Shown here piece by piece: positions 45,948 through 57,000 of a stretch of 64,000 bases of DNA. Where the stretch lies: positions 496,001 through 560,000 of the forward strand of contig JAEVLN010000019.1 of assembly GCA_018350325.1 (NCBI GenBank), in the 5' to 3' direction. The position numbers and the translations under genes were made by a program. This stretch comes from Globodera rostochiensis. Lineage: Eukaryota > Nematoda > Chromadorea > Rhabditida > Heteroderidae. The notes under the pieces were generated by a model. That model ran no database searches. It was not told the DNA's origin and saw nothing but the letters and a program-made list of their open reading frames with translations. Within the stretch, counting starts at the first letter, position 1. Every line of letters starts with the position of its first letter.

Positions 45948-47066
45948 ATGCCTTATTGGGCGTCAGAGAAGAAAAAAATCCCAAAAGAATTTGTCGACGG
46001 CATTGAACAGTTGAGGGTAAGCATTTTTTGAAAAGCCTTTTTTCACCACAATGAACACGTTCCAATTCAGCTCTTTGACAGCAGCACAAAGCAAGTTGCG
46101 TTGTGGCTTGAGAAGACGGCATCCGTTGGCAGTTCGGACGATGTCAACAATAAGCGCAAGGGCAAAAAGGATACTACTAACGAAGGAGTGTTAGAGGCGA
46201 TGGGCACCGTGTGCAAGAAGGTCAGCAGAATGCCTCTGAAAAAGCATTTAATTAAACTCATTTTCAGTTTGGCACTCGCTTTTTCGGCACTGATTACGGG
46301 ATGAATCTGGTCGAATTCGGAGAGGCATGCAAGCGAATTGGCAAAAATGGAGCGGACATGCAATACCAGGTCAAAGAGAAGGTGCTCATCCCTCTGAAGA
46401 TGTGGAAAACCGACAAGTACCCGATCATCATCAAGGTGGCGACATTGTTCACGGATTTAACCATTTTTACAATTTCAGAACTTGAAAAAGTGCAAGGAAC
46501 TGGAGGAAACATTGCATCGGACCGAGAGAGCTTTGGCTGCCAATCCGAACAACTCGCTGTACAAAACTTCGGAGAACAATGCGAGAAATGCCTATGACTT
46601 GGTATACACCAGTTGTCTGGACGAAGTGGTCAGTTACATTTTGTTGTAATCGTTTTTTTTTGTTTGTAAAAGAATCACTTTTTACAGAAGGAGGCGAAAG
46701 AGCTGTGGACGCAACACATTGAGTACCTGCGGGAGTTCATGGACATTCAGGTGGAGAGTTTTTTTTAAAAAAGTTTTATGTTAATGAATTTGTTGAGCAT
46801 TCCCTTGACTGCCCTAATTTTAGTCGAGGAACGCATCCTTCGCACACAATCAGCTGAAAATGATCGCTGGGAAGCTTGGAACTGATGTGAAGACTGCGGC
46901 ACCGCCGGGACCAGTGAAAGCTGCGGCACCGCCGGGACCAGTGAAAGCTGCGGCACCGCCGGGACCAGTGAAGACTGCTGCCACTACTACTACTAAGATG
47001 TCTACCAGCAGTGATTATGGAATTCTCGCTCCAAATCCGAAATCGGCAGTTAGCCGACGTCCTTGA
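45948..47066 (+). CDS. BAR-domain protein
   Basis: BAR domains dimerise into crescents that bind and bend membranes during endocytosis and vesicle traffic. The frame starts MPYWASEKKKIPKEFVDGIE. Exons follow with LFDSSTKQVALWLEKTAS, RFFGTDYGMNLVEFGEACKR, GADMQYQVKEKVLIPLKMW, KKCKELEETLHRTERALAA, NAYDLVYTSCLDE and KEAKELWTQHIEYLREFMD. This is the long three-helix pattern of BAR proteins, with the invariant-like FG...YG and PL...W positions. The C-terminal tail has three tandem copies of a 27-bp unit encoding AAPPGPVK plus spacer, then a Thr-rich stretch, ending SAVSRRP. No SH3 domain is seen, so it is a short BAR protein (about 270 residues). Subfamily not assigned. Confidence 0.78.
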
Positions 47067-48027
47067 GATTAAAAATGCGATGGTTCTGATGATATGTATA
47101 TATGTTGTATTAGGTCTCATGTTCTGTTTGTACATTTGGTACTGTATTCTCTCTCATACATACGTTTTTGTACATAAATTGCACTTCAACAAATTGCTTT
47201 AAATCGTTCGGTTTTATTTAAAATGGAATAATATTTCCCCGCTTTCTGCAGTTAGTTGGCCATCTCCTCCGTTCTCTTCACGCCTCTCTTTGCCCTTTCC
47301 CCCTCCGCCATTTGCTATTCTAAAAAATATATAAAACCTCGGTTTACTTCGTTTGGCCTCCCTTTTCTGCGCCCAAATTTTGCATTTTTCACTCATTTTT
47401 GGCTAAATTCAACTTTTTTTGACTTCTTCTCCGTCAAACTTCAACAATTCTGCTCTTTTGCTCAGTATTATAGGCAATTATGTTAGTGAGCTCTGTGCAA
47501 AAAATTAGAAAAATCTGTATGTTTAATCAAAAATACTTGTGTTTGATGTGCGGCCAACTCGATTTCTGCTTTAATTCTCATTTTAACATAACGCCAACGC
47601 TCAATGCCATATTTAATTGCTAATTTCCTTTGTTAAGTTATAGTGTTTTAGGCTACGGTCTTTTTGTATTTTATTTTAAATCTATTTAGTAGGGTTGGAC
47701 AAAACCGAATATTATCCGGGTCCCCCGGATACCGGATATCTCAAAAACACCCGGATACCGGTTCCGGATCCAGCATAATTTAGCTGTCATCGTTCAATAC
47801 CGGATAATTTTTATCCAAAATTGTCCCATACCGGTTCCAGATTATCCGGGTTTGTCCAACCCTACTATTTAGGCCAATATTTGTTTAATTAAAATAACAG
47901 AATTTTGAGTTATTTGGATTGCGTGGTTCATATACTTGGGTGAAATCTCAAGAATTGTTGTTCAACTTTATTGTTTGAATTTAAAATGATAAAATAAAAC
48001 GGTGGGGGGGGGGGGTAAATGACTAAA
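47067..48027. other. Convergent intergenic region with one hAT MITE
   Basis: 3' flanks of the BAR gene (+) and the Flamingo gene (-). It contains the hAT-type MITE annotated separately, a dispersed repeat at about 47494-47590 related to 2672-2790, and a poly-G run at 48003-48015. Confidence 0.5.
47690..47864. mobile_element. hAT-type MITE, 175 bp
   Basis: Terminal inverted repeat TAGGGTTGGACAAA(A/C)CC at both ends, flanked by a perfect 8-bp target duplication CTATTTAG (47682-47689 and 47865-47872). An 8-bp TSD and TAGGG/TAGTG-like ends are the hAT superfamily signature. The interior is made of CCGGATA/TATCCGG repeats. Confidence 0.85.
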
Positions 48028-51000
48028 TCAGTTAAAAGTCGTTGCGGCTAAAGATGCACTTTGGTCGACCACCAATTGATCGCGTCGGCGTGTGAAAGTG
48101 AAATAAGCACAGTTCAGCTCATCGTCCAGAACATTTTCGAGTCCAAATTTCCTATTTCGAGTGCTGAAAACGCAAATTTGTGACAGATTTTAGGAGATTG
48201 ACGATCGAATGAGATTGGTTTGCTCTCAATGATCACCCAAAGCAATTAATTAGTCTCGACTTAATCAATGATCACCCAAAGCAATTAATTAGTCTCAACT
48301 TAATCAATGATCACCCAAAGCAATTAATAGTCTCGACTTAATCAATGATCACCCAAAGCAATTAATAGTCTCGACTTAATCAATGATCACCCAAAGCAAT
48401 TAATAGTCTCGACTTAATCAATGATCACCCAAAGCAATTAATTAGTCTCGAATAATCAATGATTACCCAAAGCAATTAATTAGTCTCGACTTAATCAATG
48501 ATCACCCAAAGCAATTAATTAGTCTCGAATAATCAATGATTACCCAAAGCAATTAATTAGTCTCGACTTAATCAATGATCACCCAAAGCAATTAATTAGT
48601 CTCGACTTAATCAATGATCACCCAAAGCAATTAATTAGTCTCGACTTAATCAATGATCACCCAAAGCAATTAATTAGTCTGGTCTTAAAAATATAAAACA
48701 CCTTTCGGTCGTCACATTTTTGAGGCTTCCGTTATGCGCGGCGGGGAATTGTATGGGCTGTGTTCGCCGCCGCGTGTTCGGAGTCATTTCATTACGGTCA
48801 ATTGCATGCACAGAGCCGTAATGGTGCCGCCTCTGTTTTAACTACAAAAAAATTATTTGCTGGAAAAAATATAAAAATTTTTGTCACCCCAAATTGTTTT
48901 TGAAGTGGCGAATAATGGACAAAATTCGACGCTCCGCCGATTGGCAATGTGCCGGACAGAAAGTGTTGCCGCGGCTGCTGTTCACGCACCTCCAAAGGCC
49001 AATTCCCGTCGACCTTCGATCGATTTATGTTTTTGAAATTATTCAATGCTTGTCATTAGAACGCAAAGCTAAGTATCACCACTCATTAGCATGCCAAGGT
49101 TCAGGGATTGATCCAAAAACATCGGGGTGCCCAAAGCTAATGGAAACTCAAAATTGATCGATCGATCGATCGGAACTTTGCTTACCATGGAAGACGGCGG
49201 CGCGGGATGCTGAGGTGGACTTAAAATTTGCGGCAAACCGACCTGAAATCGCGTTAAAAATGTCCAAAAGCCATTTTTAATCGGAAATGCCTCTAGCGAT
49301 CGCTGGAGGGTGTGGTGTAAATAAGTGGGCTCCTCTGTCAATGAGCCGCCGCCCTCCCCTCCGGGCGGAATCCATTCATTCGGAATGCCTTCGTAAACTT
49401 TTCCATCGCCTCAAAATATTTATTTTTTATTTTTAATTGTAAAATTCAAATTAAGCCAACAACTTAGCCGTGGTCTTCTTTTGGCGGTGTGAGTAAATGG
49501 CGAAATGCCGCGATGAAACGGCGAATTTACATAGAAATTTGCTCGCGCACTCGAATCCGGACACATTAACTGACTTTGCACCGGCACCGGCGCTTGATGG
49601 ACGGCTTCGGCTTCACGTGCCTAATTTTAAATTTAAATTGTTATAAATTAATTTTTATTAAAATTAATCGTCCCACCATCCAAATGGATTCGGCAGATTT
49701 GTCGCTGTTGGTGGAAGAATGAGCATTATTATCCTAAAAAAATTCATTTTTTTAAAAATTTTCTTAAAATAAAATAACGCCAATTTTATGTCCCCGTTCG
49801 TTCACCTCTTTTGGTGTCGCAATGAAAAAGTTGGCCCAAAGAACAAAATGAATGGCAATAAAAGCTAACAAAACGGCGTTCAAAATGGCAAAAATTTGTG
49901 AGGGGAATGGCCGGAACAGCTGAAGAAGGTCCATAATGGACAAAATTGCACAGAGAAACACCTAAAATATAATAAAAAATTATGGTTAAAATAAAATTTT
50001 AAAACATTTACACTAGTGCTGCACGAGAGTCTCGGTCTCGAGTCTCGGGGTCATTTCTCGACTCTCGAGTCTCGGAAATTTCGGGTCTCGTGCAGCACTA
50101 ATTTACACCCACCAAAACGGAATGGGAGAAGTGAACGCGTCGAAAAGAGAAGCGGAGAACGATTAGCTGATACTGCTTGTGCCATGAGAGCATCCAACTA
50201 ACAAATTAGCCAATAAATATTTATAATTAAAATTAAATTGTAATTAAAGTGACCACCTGGTCGCCAAACTGTAGAAGTTCAGAAGGCATAAAATGGCCGG
50301 CGGCACCGTTAGAAGCCAAAACGGAGCAGAACCAATTGGGACATGACGACATTCTACAAAACGCCAACATTTTACATTTTCAAATCTCTGCTGACCTTCC
50401 ACTTTTGTCGGCATTATAAACACGGCGACACTGACCAGAAAAGGCAAAATTACGCCGAATGTCACATTCCACGTTTGACTGCTGAAGTCATAAAAAAATT
50501 GAATAATAAATATTTATTTATTTATTAATTATTATTAATAATGCACCAATTTTTGTCGGCACTTTGAAGAATCAATTTGCATAAAAAGAGCGAATATAAA
50601 AGCAGCCAGGCAAAAAGGGCGCAAATGGAAGCAGCCAAAATGGAATTGAGGGCAGCACAAAAAAGCTGAAATGGGGCGGGCCATATTTCTGATTCAGTCC
50701 AATTAATATTCCCTACAATAATAAATAATAAAATTATTATTATTATTACAAATTGTGACTTTTTTTACGAGAGTGTTCCCGACCGTCCCGTCATTATAAT
50801 TAGGGTTGGTCCCGGGGCCCTGGTTTTCCCCGCCCCACCTTCCCCACGGGGGATCTCCCCCCCCCCCCCCCCCTCGGGGGATCCCCGAGTCCCCGTCCTC
50901 CCCCCTCCTCTCGGGAGATTCCCGGTTCCCCCCCCCCCCCCGGGGGGATCCCCGGGTTCCCGTCCTCCCCCCTCCCCTCAAGGGATCCCCGGTTCCCCCC

Positions 51001-54000
51001 CCCCGGGGGATCCTCGGGTTCCCGTCCTCCCCCCTCCCCTCAAGGGATCCCCGGTTTGCCCTCCCCCCGGGACCAACCCTAATTAATTATAACACTCACG
51101 CCGTCATTGTCGGCCGGCAGAACCCTTCGGGACAGTTGCACACAAAGGGCATTCAGCGAAAACGCAGCGATTACCGTACATCGCAACATACGGTAACGGC
51201 GGTTTTGACTAAATGCTGAACATTTTGAAAAGTTTCATTGTTTTGTCGCGTTTTTTGTTGCCCCCAGAGTTTCTCTGTTAGCACCTTCAGGCTTTTAACG
51301 AATCATCAAAAAACTGGAAGCCGTCCAAATTTGGAAATGACCGAATTTAATTTTATGCATTTTAATAATCACCGGCATAAAGCAATTGCAAATGCAAGTG
51401 CAAGCAGTGCAAATGCAAACATTGCGCACAGAGTGCAAATAATTGGGATGGGACTGAAGACGGTACTGTAATGGACGCGATTGCATCCGGCAAAAGGGAA
51501 AAACTAAAAATTGTCTTTTATAGAAAATTAAATTAAAACAAATATTTTAACCTTTACGCCAGCGGATTTTTGATTGGCAATAGCTTTGATAAATAAAGGC
51601 CATTTCCCTTGGCCATCGCCTCGGGCGATTTGGCACTGCGCGTGCGTCCCGTTCAGTCCCACCAAATGGACATTTTGCCAATGCCCCTCGGCATATTTGG
51701 CCATACATTCGTAATGGCCAAATGGGTCGGCTGAATTTATTAATGTTTTCAAAGCAAAATAATCTTCGATATTTACCAATTGGAAGTGCAATGTTCAGGG
51801 TGTTCAGAATGGTGACAATTTCTTTGGATGCATATAAAGACAAAACGGTCGAAAAATCCTTTTTTGAGCCCGAAATGAACGCGGAATAAAATATTCGGAC
51901 CGATGAAACATTTGTCGGCGGGTGGTGGGCAAACTCAAGTTGAAGACGTACAGCGGCGTTGGCATGGGACTGAAAATTGTTTTGGCTTTTAAACTGAACA
52001 AAAAAAAGTACGCACAATTTGGTGGCGATGGCGAAACAAACTGTCGCCGATGGGCGGCAATGTGACGACGACGGGGGAAACTTTTGCGGCCAATTTGTCA
52101 ATGACAAAAACTAAATTTTATAAAATAAATAAACATAAAAATTGTTTCTTTCTTTATTTAGGCCCAAAAAAATCGGCTCCATTTTTTCACTTACCCAAAT
52201 TTTTGCCGCCGAATTTAAAGGGTCGAAGGAAGCGAAAGCGTTCATACAAATCGGTCAAAAATGCGCCATAATTGGCCAAATTGATGGCCAATTTGTGATG
52301 AGACAATTCTTCGCCACGCAAAACGGCCAACAAAATGTCCGCCACGTGAAGCAAATTTAGCGCAAAATGATTGCCTCGAGCGCTTTCGACGCTTTAACAA
52401 AAAAAAATTTTGGGTTTTGAATTTGTGCCTTTGGCGAACCGACCCGCCGCCGTTGGCTTCTCCCGCTGAATTTGTTCCGTTTTTGGCCATTTCCAAACGG
52501 ACCAATTCGTTCAGCAATTTAGCCACAATTTGTACATTTTCCCCCCTCAAATCGTGCCGATTTTGTCGCGTTACATTCGCCAAACGCCGACTCCAATCGA
52601 AAAGTTGCGCATTTTGAGCATCAGACTAAATTATTTTAAATTTAATTTTAAATTCAATTTTAACTCACTTCGAATATTCGATTTTGAAGTTCAAACAGTG
52701 ACGGCAAAGTGCAATTAAAGTCGTTCACATGCGACCAAATGCCATTCTCGGAACAAAGTCTCGTCGCGATGCCCATCATCGGTTGGGAGCACGACTTTTT
52801 GATGATTAAACATTAATAAAACATTTTTCGATTTCAAAATATTCACATGTCGTGCCGTAGTGCCCTCCGCCGTTGTGGGCCATTGGACGTCCAATTCCAT
52901 TTGTGAAGGACAGCGGCCATGGATTGGCACGCATTTCAATGAACGCCGTTCAAGAAGAAGCGGCAAAAGCTTTAAAATGATTTTTTGTTTTAATAAAATT
53001 ACTTTTTGGCTTTTTCTTTTCCATACCTTTTTATTACTTGCCGGGTTTTGCTCGCATCGGTCGCATTGGCGTCCGGTCGCGTCGCCGACGCAATTGCATT
53101 GGCCGCTGTGCCGATCGCAACGCTCCAAAGCCCCCGGCGCCGTGCCGTAACCGCAACGGCACAAAACACAGCGCCGGTGTTCAGAGCCTAAGCCTAATAA
53201 AGGGATTTTTATGCATTTCAATGACATTTTTAAGGCCAACAGAGATGAATTTTTTTATTAAATAATTTTGTTTCAAATTTGACCGGCCAAATTGCTGACG
53301 AGAAAAGTGCCTTCTCGACAAATGCATTGGCCGTTCGTGGAATTGCATTGCGTGGCGAAGGCATTTTCAAACGGGCAAAGGCATCGTTTGCACCTCAAAA
53401 GTGTTAAATAGTCAAAATTTAAATTTAAAATTGCAAATACTTCGGAAATTGGCCAAACCATCCTTCAGGGCATTCTGCAGGCAGAGCAACATTTTCACAA
53501 TTTTGGCCTGTTCTTCCATCAGGACAAACGCATCTTTTAAATTTATGTCCCTTTTTTAAGGGTTTTTGAAATAAAAAGCGAAAATAATCACTCGTAACCC
53601 CTCGGGGCGTTGGGTAAACGGACACAAATTGTGTTGGGGAATGGGCCACAAATGTTCGGCACGGCGCACGCGTCGACACAACTGTCGCCGATGTATCCTA
53701 ATAATTTGTAAATAAATTAACAAAAAACGCCTAATTAGTATATAATTAACCCAAATTGCATTTGCAATTGTGCCTGTCCCAGTCGCGCACGCATTTGCTG
53801 TTCACCGGACATTGCGTCGCGGCCATTTGGCAAACATTTGGGGCCAGACAACTTTGCCTAAAAGGGCAAAAAACTCATTTTGAAATTAAAATAAATAAAT
53901 TTTTATTATTTCAAATAAATTCTCTCTTTTTCGGCACTTACCGGGTGGCCGATTGGTTGGCCAAACGGAGCCGTTGCCCGTCCCATTCGACGTTGCGAAT

Positions 54001-57000
54001 GCATCCGAAGAAGGCGGCGGGATGGGCACTCGACGGCACGGTGCCGGAATGGACAGTGCGCGGAGTGCTCAGTGCCATCAACGGAACTGCCTAATTAACA
54101 CTTTGAAGTTTGCCGCTAATATTGCCCCCCCCCACCTTTTTATAAAGGGCATCAACCACAATTTCCAACGCTTCGATAGTGAAATGCGCGTCGACAGAAT
54201 GCCAATTGCCGTCGGCAAGTGCCGGATATGGCAGCAAATATTGTTCACTGTTCACTCTGATTATACTTTGGCCATTTTCCAACTAAAATTTTGAAAAATT
54301 AAAAAGATTAAACAAAACAAAACAAAAAAGTACCGAAAAAATGAGCATTTGGGCCGACAGTTCAAAGTCCAAAGTGATCACTTGCGTTTTGCGCTCGCGG
54401 GTTCGAAATTCAAAATGCAGCGAAAATGGAAGTGAAAATTCGGAGGGTAAACTCCAAACGGCGAAAGAATCCTCGGCCATTGTGAGGGCGGGGGCTTCTC
54501 AAATTTAAATAAAATAAAATAAAATAAAATTGAATAAATAAATATAAATAAACATTTAGCAGCTGTTATGTGATCGAGACTAGAGCCCGGACTTGAGCGA
54601 GACTCGAGACGAGATTCTCGTCTCGACCGGGTTCTAATCAAGACTAACCCTGTCCAGCCTGCAGAGACGGGCAATTCAGGTCGGGCGAGTGGACGCGAAG
54701 ATGGCACCGGCAGTGATGGCCGAGCCAACGATCCAAACACCTAAATTAATTAATTAAATAAATAAATAAAGATTTAAAATATTTGAATAAAACCTGGTTT
54801 GCTCGGGGCATAAACTCTTTTCTTGGGGCATCAGACAGCGATCTGGACGATATTTTTCAGCGCCTAAATTAATTGGGAAAAGAATTAAATGTTACAATTT
54901 GCGAATGACCTGGCCAAATGTTGGGGCCAACTCGTTCCAATTGCTCCCAATTTGAAAAGTGCACCAATTGGCCATCCAATCGCAAATCTTTCACAACGCC
55001 GACAAAAGGAATGCCGACGAATTTCTCAAAATTAAAAATTATTTTTTTTGAATAAATTGTAGCAGCCTTCACTTTTGCCCCGCTAGGGCCAAATCCGCCA
55101 ATCATCAGGCTCTTGGGCAAATCCAAAAATCGATGGCATGGCACTGAAATTAAATTTTGGCATAAAAAATAAAATAAAATCGTTAAAATATGCGACCCGC
55201 AGTGTCAAGAAGGCATTTTTTGGCCAACGGCACGGCAACCTCAACGGCACATTGGTTAGAAAGTGTGCCCAGAAGAAGTGACGACTGAACATCGCAATTG
55301 TCCACGGAAAGACGCATTTTCTGAATGACAATTAATGCTTCTTCTTTATTTTAAACGCCAAATTAAAATTATTTTAACAAATTCTAAATAAATTTTCATC
55401 AAACCCATTCCGAATATTGCAGCTTCACACTGTGCCAATCGCCGTCGTTCACAAAATTCGCTTTTATGTCGGCCAATTTACCACCAAAAGAATCATTTCC
55501 GCCAAGAGAAAATTGTATTTGGGGGACTCCGCCCTTAAAATGTTTAATTATATTATTATAAATAAGTTTTTTTGAATATTTCAAATTTGTTGCCTCAAGG
55601 TAAAGATGCACAAAGTCGCCGTCGGCACTGCCGGCAAAAAACAGTGTCCCGGCGGATGAAATTGTGGCGAACGAAAGGCCAAAAGTCCATTCCATGCGGG
55701 ACGGCGCCTAAGGCAATTAATTAAATTTAATTCAAAAAGAAAAAAACATCAAAAACCAAATGTTTTAAATTAGAACAATTTATGTCGTGCCATTGTTTAG
55801 CCAGGCTAAAACAAAGTGCCGTTGTTCGTTAATTCGCACCTTAGGCACCGCCAAAAAGGAATCGCCTCCAAAGGAAACTGAGCGAAGGCGACAGCGTTCG
55901 TCGGAATCAATTGGACGCCATGGACAACTGAAATAAACGAATCTATAGGGGCCTGACTGATCAGAAAGATTTGATTAATATTTTTGATTAGAACTATAAG
56001 GGCCAGACTGATCAGAAAGATTTGATTTATATTTTTGATTAGAACTATAAGGGCCTGACTGATCAGAAAGATTTGATTATATTTTTGATTAGAACTATAA
56101 GGGCCTGACTGATCAGAAAGATTTGAAAATTATATTTTTGATTAGAACTATAAGGGCCTGACTGATCAGAGAAATTTGATTTCTATTTTTGATTAGAACT
56201 ATAAGGGCCTGACTGATCAGAAAGATTTGATTATATTTTTGATTAGAACTATAAGGGCCTGACGATCAGAGAAATTTGATTTCTATTTTTGATTAAAAAA
56301 AGAATACAGTACCCAACACATGCGGGAGACCGGTCGGGCATTTGAATTTGGCACTGTGCGCCCGAAAAGCAGAAACCGGGCAAACATGTGATTAGGCCAA
56401 AGGTGGCCAATTCACAGTTTTTGCCTGAACATGCAAAAAATTTAAAAAAATAAATAAAAATATTTCAACAATTTTATTGCTTCGCCCTGAACAAATAAAT
56501 ACCTTTTGTAAATGCTTAATGCTTTTGCTTTTTCTGACTTGATCTCTTAAATTTGCTTCAAATTCGCAGAAATAACATTAATTTAATGGCATTATTCCCC
56601 CCCCCCCCCAGCCACAAATTAATAAAAATATAAATAATTATTGTGTCCATCCCAAAACACTCAAACAAATCCATCCAATTCAACTTGAACTCGCGCATTC
56701 TCTGGCCCCAATGCTTCCTATGTACAAATAAAAGGCCAAGCAAAGTAAGTGTTCGCGCGTGAGTGCCGGAAATTTGCATTTAATGAGAGGGGAATAAAAT
56801 GCGATGGAAAGTGTTTACTGGCAAAAGCATTTTTATTTTTTGGATCAGTCAGAATTAGCCATTAAATCGATCCAAATTGTTTAAAACAAACAAAACTTGC
56901 CCGTCCTACCGGCCCGGCACGCGCAACGGAAACCGCCCTCGAGGGGATGGCACGTGCCGCCGTGAAGACACGGCCCGTTGAAGCACTGATTCAGGCGCTG

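Noticed and set aside
48230..48684. Possible CRISPR-like array of regular repeats
   Set aside because: The units are contiguous tandem copies without unique spacers, in a eukaryotic intron; it is a minisatellite.
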